In this document: positions 1 to 6,250 of the stretch, piece after piece
Position numbering within the stretch: the first letter of the stretch is position 1
Layout of the letters: the number at the start of each line of letters is the position of its first letter
Source of the DNA: an uncultured Flavobacterium sp.
GTDB taxonomy: Bacteria; Bacteroidota; Bacteroidia; Flavobacteriales; Flavobacteriaceae
DNA length: 6,250 nt
NCBI GenBank assembly: GCA_946479395.1
Contig: CAMLFV010000158.1
Coordinates: 1-6,250, forward strand
Direction: 5' to 3'
The notes under the pieces: generated by a model
Databases searched by the model: none
What the model saw: only the letters and a program-made list of their open reading frames with translations
Told to the model about the DNA's origin: nothing
Translations under genes and position numbers: made by a program

Positions 1-11
1 GTTTATAATTG

Positions 12-47
12 ATAAAAAAGAAAAAGTCGGAAGAAATATCTTCCGAC
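12..47 (-). terminator. Intrinsic terminator of the minus-strand operon
   Basis: Positions 26-47 form a perfect 9-bp stem (GTCGGAAGA paired with TCTTCCGAC) with a 4-base loop. Read on the minus strand, the stem is followed at once by TTTTT, a C and TTTTTT (positions 25 to 14), the classic layout of a rho-independent terminator. On the plus strand no T-run follows the stem, so it should act only on minus-strand transcription. It lies about 75 bases after the stop codon of the last gene of the four-gene unit and is its natural end. The same stem could equally be the terminator of a lost tRNA gene, given the tRNA-like segment at 80-109. Confidence 0.88.
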
Positions 48-79
48 CATGACTACTTACACAGTACGATTTTATTTTT

Positions 80-109
80 TAACGATGGCAGGATTCAAAC
101 CTGCAACTT
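80..109 (-). other. Orphan tRNA 3'-end-like segment (T-arm plus acceptor strand)
   Basis: Read on the minus strand, 104-88 forms a T-arm: stem GCAGG/CCTGC around the 7-base loop TTTGAAT. It has the conserved G53-C61 pair, G57 and A58, but T instead of C at position 56. A 7-base stretch CATCGTT (87-81) and an A follow, as an acceptor 3' strand and discriminator base would, and the five bases before the T-stem fit a variable loop. No D-arm and no well-paired 5' acceptor strand can be placed upstream, where the end of the DUF2461 gene lies. The segment may be a decayed tRNA, the remnant half of an integration site in a tRNA gene, or chance resemblance. Its tRNA identity cannot be told. Confidence 0.4.
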
Positions 110-113
110 TTGT

Positions 114-126
114 GTAATAATATTAC
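114..126. repeat. 13-base palindrome spanning the DUF2461 stop codon
   Basis: GTAATA and TATTAC flank a single central A, giving a perfect 6-bp inverted repeat over the TAA stop (minus strand, 125-123) of the upstream gene. It is A/T-rich, has too little loop for a stable hairpin and no adjacent U-tract, so it is not a terminator. It may be chance in AT-rich DNA. Confidence 0.45.
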
Positions 127-776
127 TCTCTTTCCCCATTCAAATTTGTCAACAGCACATCGGTCATATAATCTACAAAAGGTCTTGATTTTTTGAAAAC
201 GTTTACGGCTTCTTTATAAAAATCAGGACTTAAAACTTCTTTGTCTGTGAATTTATGAATCAGTAAGAATTGTTTTTTCTTTAATAAAGCAATTCGTTCG
301 TGGGTTTTATCGAAACCCTTTGGAGCCGTTTTAACTTCATCACCTTGTAAAGATCCGAAAGTAGCTTTAATATCTTTGGAATTCAATATGGTTTCTAATT
401 CATCGTCTAACTCAATTTCTTTTCGAATTCGCAATAAATCTTCTTTATTCGGATCGAAAAAACCTATACCAATAAAAGAATTTCCCGGTTCTATATGAAG
501 GTAATATCCACCACGAAATTCGGGTTGTAATCTGCCCATATACATAGAAAAGTGATTTTTATACGGAGTTTTATCAGCAGAGAATCGAACATCACGATAA
601 ATTCTATAAATCTTTAAAGGTTCTAAATGATCTACTGGTTTTAGTTCGTTATACACATCATTAAACAAACTGCTTGCGGTTTCCTTAGCATCTTCAAAAC
701 TCTTTTTATTTTCAACAAACCATTCTCGGTTGTTATTTTTCTGCAATTTATTTATAAAATCTAAAACGTTCTGCAT
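123..776 (-). CDS. DUF2461 family protein (TIGR02453-type)
   Basis: This 217-residue protein matches what I know of the DUF2461/TIGR02453 family, whose biochemical role is unknown; the length is close to the usual 210-230. Family-type blocks are visible: an N-terminal NNNREWFVENK stretch (residues 14-24), a central RIYRDVRFSADKTPYKNHF block (58-76), GGYYLHIEPG (89-98), and a later APKGFDKTHERIALLKKKQF region (151-170). There is no signal peptide or membrane segment, so it should be cytoplasmic. It is the last gene of the minus-strand unit, 23 bp after the bestrophin stop, with only A-rich sequence before its ATG and no separate promoter evident. The ATG fits the usual family start, where 'LDFL..L..NN.REWF' comes within the first 20 residues. 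The family assignment is firm; any function would be a guess. Confidence 0.9.
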   Translation of the reverse strand: MQNVLDFINKLQKNNNREWFVENKKSFEDAKETASSLFNDVYNELKPVDHLEPLKIYRIYRDVRFSADKTPYKNHFSMYMGRLQPEFRGGYYLHIEPGNSFIGIGFFDPNKEDLLRIRKEIELDDELETILNSKDIKATFGSLQGDEVKTAPKGFDKTHERIALLKKKQFLLIHKFTDKEVLSPDFYKEAVNVFKKSRPFVDYMTDVLLTNLNGERE

Positions 777-799
777 TACTTTTTTATTTAAAGATAGTA

Positions 800-1690
800 C
801 TAATTATTATCCTTTAAAACGTTTGAAACATATTTACCAATATTTTCGGCAATTTTGGCTGTCGGTAAATCATCGGTTCCTCCATTAAAAGGATCTTCAA
901 TTTCTTCGGCAATTAATTCAATACTCAACAAAACATAGAAAATAATCATTACCAAAGGCACAATAAAATAACCCGTTGTAAACACATACCCAATTGGCAA
1001 AGTAAGTACATAAACGAAAATAAATTTCTTTATAAAAACGGCATAAGCTATTGGAATTGGCGTATTTTTAATTCGTTCGCAAGCACCGGCAACATCTAAC
1101 AATCCGTTTAAATTTTCATCTAAAATCATTTTATCTTGCGGTGTTATTACGTTTTCGCGTTCTAATTTTTGTAAGGCAACATACATTTTACCGACAATTT
1201 TTGTTGGTGGATGTTGTGCTTTTAAAGATTCTTCGTATTCCGGATGTTCTTCTTCATCGAGCATATATTTGGTTGATTCGCTTGTAAGATGCGTATGCAA
1301 AACTTTTGCAAACAACTTAATTTTGTTGGTAAAATAAATGCGTGAAACCTTATCATCTTCCGGCAAAAGCGCATTTAATTTAACCGATAAATTTCTGGAA
1401 TCGTTTACCAATTTACCCCACATTTTACGACCTTCCCACCAACGGTCATAAGCGGTATTTGTTCTAAAAACCAATAATAGTGACAATACAAAACCAATTA
1501 CGGTATGCAATATCGAAGTGTTTTTTAAGGCAGAATTTTGTGAAAGATCAAAATAATCGAGCTCTAAATAAGCTACCAGCCAAGACAGCAATCCCATTAA
1601 AATAATTGCGGGCCATAATTTACGAACGGTATCCGATTTATGAATCTTAAAAATAAATCCCAACCAGTCTTTTGCGTTATATACTTGCAT
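800..1690 (-). CDS. Bestrophin-like family membrane channel
   Basis: A 296-residue integral membrane protein of the bacterial bestrophin (UPF0187/YneE) family, of usual length. Bestrophins form pentameric ion channels: eukaryotic members conduct chloride, while the studied Klebsiella homologue prefers sodium, so ion selectivity here is open. Hydrophobic segments lie at about residues 25-43, 57-76, 218-238 and 241-260. Signature blocks are RTNTAYDRWWEGRKMWG (76-92), just after the second segment, CERIKNTPIPIAY (204-216) before the third, and the acidic EEIEDPF (262-268) after the last, corresponding to the conserved cytoplasmic region following the pore helices. The charged stretch 110-200 is the cytoplasmic helical domain. 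It sits 3 bp after the phosphoesterase stop, so translation is probably coupled. The stop is TAG. No promoter of its own is visible. Confidence 0.93.
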   Translation of the reverse strand: MQVYNAKDWLGFIFKIHKSDTVRKLWPAIILMGLLSWLVAYLELDYFDLSQNSALKNTSILHTVIGFVLSLLLVFRTNTAYDRWWEGRKMWGKLVNDSRNLSVKLNALLPEDDKVSRIYFTNKIKLFAKVLHTHLTSESTKYMLDEEEHPEYEESLKAQHPPTKIVGKMYVALQKLERENVITPQDKMILDENLNGLLDVAGACERIKNTPIPIAYAVFIKKFIFVYVLTLPIGYVFTTGYFIVPLVMIIFYVLLSIELIAEEIEDPFNGGTDDLPTAKIAENIGKYVSNVLKDNN

Positions 1691-1693
1691 ATT

Positions 1694-2188
1694 TTATCGT
1701 TTACCTAATTCTATAACTTCTAAATTTTCAATCTTATCTTTATCAATTTCAAACCGAAGCATTGTCCGTACTTGATGAAATCCGTAAATACCTGCTGCAC
1801 CAGGATTTAAATCTAAACAATTAAACTGTTTATCGAACTGCACTTTTAATATATGCGAATGTCCGCAAATAAATATATCGGGTTTGTGCAATGCAAATCC
1901 TTCTTTAATTCTTGCAGGATATTTACCGGGATACCCACCAATATGCGTAATCCAAACCTTTTTATTTTCACACATAAAAACAGCATCTAAAGGAAATTCT
2001 TTTCGTGCTTCTGCATTATCAATATTTCCGTAAACAGCTTGTAGCGGTTTTATTTTTTTTAGGGCATCGGTCACTTTCAAATCGCCAATATCGCCCGCAT
2101 GCCAAACTTCATCTGCTTGTTCTGCATAATGCAAAATTCGATCGTCGATGTAACTGTGAGTGTCAGACAATAACAAAATTTTCTTCAT
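1694..2188 (-). CDS. YfcE/MJ0936-type metallophosphoesterase
   Basis: A compact 164-residue calcineurin-like phosphoesterase of the YfcE/MJ0936 type, expected to bind two divalent metals (often Mn2+) and hydrolyse phosphodiester or phosphomonoester bonds; the true substrate is unknown. All family motifs are present in order: SDTH (residues 8-11, metal ligands D9 and H11), GDIGD (32-36, bridging D33), GNID (54-57, N55), TH followed by GG (81-85, H82), and GHSH (109-112, H110 and H112), then NPGAA (128-132). There is no signal peptide, so it is cytoplasmic. The ATG at 2188 shares its A with the last base of the TAA of the preceding peptidase gene (TAATG), which suggests translational coupling. 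It is a catalytically intact, ordinary member of the family. Confidence 0.94.
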   Translation of the reverse strand: MKKILLLSDTHSYIDDRILHYAEQADEVWHAGDIGDLKVTDALKKIKPLQAVYGNIDNAEARKEFPLDAVFMCENKKVWITHIGGYPGKYPARIKEGFALHKPDIFICGHSHILKVQFDKQFNCLDLNPGAAGIYGFHQVRTMLRFEIDKDKIENLEVIELGKR

Positions 2189-3459
2189 TATTTTTGCTTG
2201 GTAGTGTAAAATAAAATCATTTCTTCGATTGCATTGCTACAAACCGGACAAAAATCTTCGGTGTTGTTGATTTTCATTCTGCAGGTTGATGTCGGAATGT
2301 ACAATCCGTTGCCTTTTAATCCTTCAAAAGCGCCAATTTCGATTTCTTTCTGCATGGATGCATCTGTTGGAACAGGCGTTTCGGCTTTCAGCAAATTCTT
2401 CCATTTAGATCCAAAATCAACCAGCGAAGTAATATTTTTCTCCCAAGGTTCAATACTTAACGTTGCCTTATTTTCAAAAACATCTTCCGCATAAAAATAT
2501 TCATCTGCCAAACCTGCAAAACTGTGTCCGAATTCATGAACAACAACCGGCGCAAATTCTTTGTTTTTTGTTGTGGTTAAACTGTACGTATTTAAAATAC
2601 CGCCCCCACCGTAAAAATCGGTATTTGCCAAGATGATAATGTGCTGATACGGAATGTTTTCTAATTGATTATGAAGCAGTTTAGTATGCAATGTTGTTAA
2701 GTATCGGTTGGAATAAAACGTATCGAAATTAGATTGAACAGCCGTATTTAACCAGATATTTTTAGACGGAATACTAATTCCCGACTGTTTTGAAATCGTT
2801 TTAACTGCAACTATTTCAAAATAATCCTGATATTTTTTAAAAACCTTATGTTTAAACAGATTTTCAACGGTTTTATGCGCATATTCCATAAAAAGATCTA
2901 ATTCGCTTTCAGCATATCCTTCGGCAACCAACGCAATTTTTATCGGGTTTTTCACTTTAGAATGATGAACAATTTCGTACGGATTCTGAACATCTGTAGC
3001 TTTCCGAATTAAAATATCTTTTGGATCGATAAATTGTTGCAATAGAATTCTTTCTTCTCTATCAGATGTAAAAAACGAAATATCAACACGGATTGGTTCT
3101 TTCGGAAAAGGAATCAAAAAAGAATTCTCAAAACTCTTAAACTGATTTTTAGCATCTTCCAACGTTAACCATTCTTGAAATAGACTTCCAAAAGGTAAAA
3201 CGTAAATAAGCTTGTCATTTGCAGTGCTGTAAACTTTAATTTGTCCGTTACCTTGAATAGGAGTAACCGATAGATTTTCAACACGTCCGTGCCATTTACT
3301 TAACTGAATCATTTCACTTAAATAAATATTCTGTTGGTTGGCGTTTCCTGCAAAAATATAATCTAACCGCAAGGTTTTATCTGTAAAATAATCATTGAAG
3401 TTTTGGGCGCTTGCAATAAAGCTTATCAATAAAAAAAAGAATAGTAAACGTGTTTTCAT
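2188..3459 (-). CDS. Secreted M64-family (IgA peptidase-like) zinc metallopeptidase
   Basis: This 423-residue protein has a typical signal peptide: MKTR, a hydrophobic core (5-16), and ASA followed by Q at 18/19 as a likely signal peptidase I site. No lipobox cysteine is present, so it should be periplasmic or secreted. An N-terminal beta-rich domain (about 20-150) fits the M64 N-terminal domain. The catalytic domain contains GGGGI (284-288) and the extended zinc motif HEFGHSFAGLADEY (308-321): H308 and H312 are ligands, E309 the catalytic base, and D319 the probable third ligand. C393, C404 and C407 cluster near the C-terminus beside RM (394-395), which may be the Met-turn. No T9SS sorting domain is visible at the end. 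The family is named for a Clostridium IgA peptidase, but Bacteroidota homologues are largely uncharacterised and IgA cleavage should not be assumed. It is the first gene of the minus unit. Confidence 0.92.
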   Translation of the reverse strand: MKTRLLFFFLLISFIASAQNFNDYFTDKTLRLDYIFAGNANQQNIYLSEMIQLSKWHGRVENLSVTPIQGNGQIKVYSTANDKLIYVLPFGSLFQEWLTLEDAKNQFKSFENSFLIPFPKEPIRVDISFFTSDREERILLQQFIDPKDILIRKATDVQNPYEIVHHSKVKNPIKIALVAEGYAESELDLFMEYAHKTVENLFKHKVFKKYQDYFEIVAVKTISKQSGISIPSKNIWLNTAVQSNFDTFYSNRYLTTLHTKLLHNQLENIPYQHIIILANTDFYGGGGILNTYSLTTTKNKEFAPVVVHEFGHSFAGLADEYFYAEDVFENKATLSIEPWEKNITSLVDFGSKWKNLLKAETPVPTDASMQKEIEIGAFEGLKGNGLYIPTSTCRMKINNTEDFCPVCSNAIEEMILFYTTKQK

Positions 3460-3474
3460 GAAATATTGTTTCTA

Positions 3475-3482
3475 CAAAAATA
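3475..3482 (-). promoter_or_regulatory. Predicted -7 promoter element of the minus-strand operon
   Basis: On the minus strand the bases are TATTTTTG, an exact match to the Bacteroidota -7 consensus TAnnTTTG. It ends 15 bases before the peptidase ATG, leaving a very short leader. About 18 bases further upstream (near 3499-3503) only an approximate -33 element (TTTC rather than TTTG) can be seen. In such AT-rich DNA the motif can occur by chance; its placement at the head of the operon supports it. Confidence 0.55.
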
Positions 3483-3512
3483 TTAGTTTTTTGTTAATGA
3501 AATGATCTAAAC

Positions 3513-3599
3513 TTAAATAGATAATAATCTAAATAAACCATATAGACACATATATATTTCAAACTATATTTAATTTGAGTTTTAAATAGATTTTATCTA
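3513..3599. repeat. Two related inverted repeats, operator-like
   Basis: The ten-base sequence TTAAATAGAT occurs at 3513-3522 and again at 3582-3591. Each copy is followed after 4 or 3 bases by ATCTA (3527-3531 and 3595-3599), so both sites form TAGAT-N-ATCTA inverted repeats, roughly 69 bp apart. Single ATCTA copies also lie at 3505-3509 and 3633-3637. The pattern could be a pair of binding sites for a dimeric regulator between the two divergent promoters. The low base complexity makes chance a real alternative, and no regulator gene is in the window. Confidence 0.35.
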
Positions 3600-3726
3600 C
3601 GATAAAACATAGCTCAACTATGCACTTTAGTAATCTATGAAATCTTTATAAAATATTGATAACATGAACCTAAGTGGTTTTAAAAAGTTTACATGAGTTT
3701 AATACACGCATTCCGCTAAATTAAAG

Positions 3727-3734
3727 TATATTTG
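3727..3734 (+). promoter_or_regulatory. Predicted -7 promoter element of truA-ABC unit
   Basis: The bases TATATTTG match the Bacteroidota -7 consensus TAnnTTTG exactly and end 20 bases before the truA start, giving a short leader of about 10-15 bases. No good -33 TTG is seen at the expected 17-20 base distance. The leader (3741-3754) is almost pure A/T with no Shine-Dalgarno sequence, as is usual in this phylum. Confidence 0.6.
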
Positions 3735-3754
3735 TACGTTTAAATTTTTAATAA

Positions 3755-4501
3755 TTGAGGTACTTTATTCAGTTTGCATACAACGGCACAAATTACCATG
3801 GTTGGCAGCTTCAACCCCAAGCAATTAGCGTACAAGAAGTTTTAACCAAAGCTGTAAATGTATTGTTTAGAGATGATTTTGAACTGGTTGCTGCAGGCAG
3901 AACCGATGCTGGTGTACATGCCAAATTAATGTATGCACATTTTGATACCGATGTGGTTTTTGAGAAGCAGTTAATGGTTCAAAAATTAAATTCGTTTTTA
4001 CCTGAAGATATTACCGTTTTTAATTTTTTTGAAGTTGCTAATGATGCACATGCTCGTTTTGATGCTGTTTCAAGATCGTACGAATATCATATCAACACGT
4101 TTAAAAACAGTTTTTTAAAGAACTTAAGTTATTATCAGTTTAAAAATTTAGACATTGATAAAATGAACGAGGCAGCCAAAATTTTGTTGCAATACGAAGA
4201 TTTTGAATGTTTCAGTAAAACACATACCGATGTTTTTACCTTTAACTGCAACATAACCACAGCTTATTGGAAAAAAAATGGTTCGCAATTGATTTTTCAT
4301 ATTTCGGCAAATCGTTTTTTACGCAATATGGTTCGTGCAATTGTTGGCACCATGCTGAATGTTGGTTTAGGAAAAATTTCGATAAGCGATGTTCATGAAA
4401 TCATAAAAAGCAAAAATCGCGGTAAGGCAGGTTTTTCTGTTCCGGCACACGGTTTATATTTAACACAAGTAGTATATCCATACATAAATGAAACAAAATA
4501 A
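3755..4501 (+). CDS. truA: tRNA pseudouridine(38-40) synthase TruA
   Basis: TruA isomerises uridines 38-40 in the anticodon stem-loop of many tRNAs. The 248-residue length is normal. The protein opens with RYFIQFAYNGTNYHGWQ (2-18), the conserved N-terminal strand of the family. GRTDAGVHA (48-56) carries the catalytic aspartate D51. RFDAVSRSYEY (101-111), NRFLRNMVRAIVGTM (186-200) and PAHGLYL (230-236) are further family blocks. The start is TTG: a TAA stop lies in frame directly before it (3752-3754), and the next in-frame methionines would remove the N-terminal fold, so TTG is the only start that keeps the conserved N-terminus. A -7 element sits just upstream. The gene is followed by an ABC exporter whose ATG lies inside the truA end (14-bp overlap), implying co-transcription. 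Confidence 0.96.
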   Translation: MRYFIQFAYNGTNYHGWQLQPQAISVQEVLTKAVNVLFRDDFELVAAGRTDAGVHAKLMYAHFDTDVVFEKQLMVQKLNSFLPEDITVFNFFEVANDAHARFDAVSRSYEYHINTFKNSFLKNLSYYQFKNLDIDKMNEAAKILLQYEDFECFSKTHTDVFTFNCNITTAYWKKNGSQLIFHISANRFLRNMVRAIVGTMLNVGLGKISISDVHEIIKSKNRGKAGFSVPAHGLYLTQVVYPYINETK

Positions 4502-6242
4502 AACTTCTACATTAAAAAAAGTAATGCATTACGCACAACCCTACAAAGACAAAATGTTTTGGGTGGTGCTTACCGTAATTACGCTTGCTGTTTTTGGAGC
4601 AATTCGCCCTTACATGGTTAAAAATGTAGTTGATGTTTATATTGCAAAAGCCGATTTAAACGGATTGAGTATTTACGTGGCCTTAATGGCTTTGGTACTT
4701 ATTTTAGAAGTTTCATCGCAGTTTTTCTTTACCTATATTGCAAGTTGGCTGGGACAAAACATTATTAAAGATATTCGTACAAACCTGTTTGATAAAATGC
4801 TAAAATTCCGTTTGAGTTATTTTGATAACGAGCCTGTTGGTAAGTTAATTACCCGAAATGTATCTGATATCGAAAACATTGCCAGTATTTTTAGTCAGGG
4901 ATTATTTATGATTGTAGGCGATGTTCTAAAAATGGTGGTTGTTTTAGGAATTATGACGTGGATGAACTGGAAACTAACCATTATTGTATTGGTTGCCATG
5001 CCGGTTTTACTGTATGCTACACGCGTTTTTCAAAAACACATGAAAGTTGCTTTTGAGGAAGTTCGTTTGCAGGTTGCCAATTTAAATACGTTTATTCAGG
5101 AACGTTTAACGGGAATGAAAATCGTTCAATTGTTTAACCGTGAACAGATCGAATACGAAAACTTCAAAAAAATCAACCAGAAACATAACGATGCCTGGCA
5201 GAAAAACATTCTGTACAACTCCATCTTCTTCCCTATTGCCGATATTGTTTCGGCGGTTACATTGGGTTGCGTAATTATTTATGGTGGATTCACGATTGTT
5301 CAAGGCGATAATTTAACTACAACCGGAGATTTGTTTGGATACACCATGATGATTTCGATGTTGTTTAACCCGTTGCGACAAATTGCTGATAAATTTAATG
5401 TGATGCAGATGGGAATTGTTGCTGCAGACCGAGTTTTTGAAATTTTAGATCGTGATGATTTAATTCAGGAGGAAGGAAAAATCACGGCTCCTGATTTTAA
5501 AGGTGCGATTGATTTTAAGAATGTCGATTTTAGTTACAGCAACGGCAAAAAAGTAATCAACAACATTAATCTCAACATTAAGGCAGGACAAACAGTTGCA
5601 TTTGTTGGAGCTTCGGGTGCAGGAAAATCAACCATTGCCAATCTTTTAAGTCGATTTTACGATATTGAATCTGGCGAAATTTTGATTGATGGAATGAACA
5701 TCAACGATTTCACTTTAAATAGTTTGCGCGATCAAATTGCGGTGGTGTTGCAAGATGTTTTCTTGTTTTCGGATTCTATTTTAAACAACATTATTTTAGA
5801 TAATTCCAAAATCACAAAAGAACAGGTAATTGCTGCGGCAAAAGAAATCGGCATTAACGATTTTATAGAAAAACTTCCGGGCGGATACGATTACAACGTA
5901 AAAGAACGCGGAGTAATGCTTTCATCAGGTCAACGCCAATTAATTGCCTTTTTACGTGCATACATGAGCAATCCGAGTATCTTGATTTTAGACGAAGCTA
6001 CTTCATCTATCGATACTTATTCAGAAGAATTATTGCAGAAAGCGGTTGAAATCATTACAAAAGACCGTACATCAATCATTATTGCACACCGTTTGGCAAC
6101 CATTGTAAATGCCGATTTAATTGTGGTTATGGATCAAGGTAGAATTGTTGAAACTGGAAACCACGCTCAATTGTTAACCAAAGAAAACGGTGCATACAAA
6201 AATCTGTACGAATCGCAGTACGCAAGTGTATCAGCCAATTGA
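4488..6242 (+). CDS. ABC exporter half-transporter (MsbA/MdlB-like)
   Basis: A 584-residue fusion of an exporter membrane domain and an ATPase domain, expected to dimerise in the inner membrane and export lipids or hydrophobic compounds; the substrate cannot be told from sequence. Six membrane segments lie at about 24-43, 61-86, 137-158, 160-180, 245-270 and 280-300. The ATPase domain (340-580) has an A-loop tyrosine Y350, Walker A GASGAGKST (374-382, K380), Q-loop Q422, signature LSSGQRQL (478-485), Walker B ILILDEAT (498-505, D502 and catalytic E503), D-loop SSID (506-509) and switch H534. All catalytic residues are present. The signature has S in place of the first G of LSGGQ, a variation known in this superfamily. 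The chosen ATG gives a 14-bp overlap with truA; M13 is a less likely alternative start. Calling it msbA would go beyond the evidence. Confidence 0.93.
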   Translation: MKQNKTSTLKKVMHYAQPYKDKMFWVVLTVITLAVFGAIRPYMVKNVVDVYIAKADLNGLSIYVALMALVLILEVSSQFFFTYIASWLGQNIIKDIRTNLFDKMLKFRLSYFDNEPVGKLITRNVSDIENIASIFSQGLFMIVGDVLKMVVVLGIMTWMNWKLTIIVLVAMPVLLYATRVFQKHMKVAFEEVRLQVANLNTFIQERLTGMKIVQLFNREQIEYENFKKINQKHNDAWQKNILYNSIFFPIADIVSAVTLGCVIIYGGFTIVQGDNLTTTGDLFGYTMMISMLFNPLRQIADKFNVMQMGIVAADRVFEILDRDDLIQEEGKITAPDFKGAIDFKNVDFSYSNGKKVINNINLNIKAGQTVAFVGASGAGKSTIANLLSRFYDIESGEILIDGMNINDFTLNSLRDQIAVVLQDVFLFSDSILNNIILDNSKITKEQVIAAAKEIGINDFIEKLPGGYDYNVKERGVMLSSGQRQLIAFLRAYMSNPSILILDEATSSIDTYSEELLQKAVEIITKDRTSIIIAHRLATIVNADLIVVMDQGRIVETGNHAQLLTKENGAYKNLYESQYASVSAN

Positions 6243-6250
6243 TTTTAGGT

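Larger units (their letters stand above)
3460..3754. other. Divergent AT-rich intergenic region
   Basis: These 295 bases separate the divergent peptidase and truA genes. They hold a predicted promoter at each end and several small inverted repeats between: TAGAT-N4-ATCTA at 3518-3531, TAGAT-N3-ATCTA at 3587-3599, TTTTATC/GATAAAA around TAC at 3591-3607, and CATAG/CTATG around CTCAA at 3608-3622. No T-run follows any of these in a way that would make a terminator. I see no tRNA, recognisable riboswitch or credible small gene; the short frames present are about ten codons long. Confidence 0.7.

Noticed and set aside
81..164. A complete tRNA gene on the minus strand with a 5' acceptor strand at 164-158 (ACCGATG) pairing 6 of 7 with CATCGTT
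   Set aside because: No D-arm with its conserved GG loop can be drawn, the gap between acceptor and anticodon arm is about ten bases too long, the anticodon arm is poorly paired, and half of the span is the coding end of the DUF2461 gene. The acceptor match is probably chance.
2005..2214. A 69-codon open frame on the plus strand
   Set aside because: It lies antisense to the phosphoesterase, whose motifs are all intact, and its translation resembles no family; it is a shadow frame.
2234..2494. An 86-codon open frame on the plus strand
   Set aside because: It is antisense to the C-terminal part of the M64 peptidase and shows no recognisable features.
3591..3622. Two adjacent small hairpins (TTTTATC/GATAAAA and CATAG/CTATG) as a terminator or small RNA
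   Set aside because: The stems are short and A/T-rich and no T-run follows on either strand. They also lie between divergent genes, where no terminator is needed. A small RNA cannot be supported from sequence alone.
5106..5303. A 65-codon open frame on the minus strand
   Set aside because: It is antisense to the membrane domain of the ABC exporter, with low-complexity content and no promoter or start signal.
1..6250. A mobile element, defence island or CRISPR array
   Set aside because: No transposase, integrase, terminal repeats, spaced direct repeats or defence-type genes are present; all six genes belong to common families and composition is even across the window.

Overview
The window looks like an ordinary chromosomal stretch from an AT-rich member of the Bacteroidota, most likely Flavobacteriaceae (Flavobacterium or Myroides type; this placement is inference). 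The grounds are strong A/T bias, A-rich sequence instead of clear Shine-Dalgarno motifs before the starts, two exact matches to the Bacteroidota -7 promoter element TAnnTTTG, and a set of protein families typical of that group.

Layout: two divergent transcription units flank an AT-rich intergenic region at 3460-3754. The minus-strand unit runs from 3459 down to about 12. It encodes an exported M64-family zinc peptidase, a YfcE/MJ0936-type metallophosphoesterase, a bestrophin-like membrane channel and a DUF2461 protein. The four genes are tightly packed (1-bp overlap, 3-bp gap, 23-bp gap) and end at a clear intrinsic terminator (26-47 plus a U-tract). Between the last stop codon and the terminator lies a short sequence resembling the 3' end of a tRNA (T-arm plus acceptor strand) with no complete tRNA attached. 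The plus-strand unit encodes tRNA pseudouridine synthase TruA, which starts with TTG, and an ABC exporter half-transporter whose start overlaps the end of truA by 14 bp. The ABC gene is complete and ends 8 bases before the window edge.

Functionally, the plus unit pairs a tRNA modification enzyme with a membrane exporter. The minus unit mixes envelope proteins (secreted peptidase, ion channel) with cytoplasmic ones (phosphoesterase, DUF2461). Neither forms an obvious dedicated pathway, and the linkage looks like conserved housekeeping synteny. I see no CRISPR array, insertion sequence, phage gene, defence cassette or rRNA, and no convincing new system. The items most worth a second look are the orphan tRNA 3'-end-like segment, two related inverted repeats in the divergent promoter region, and the TTG start of truA.
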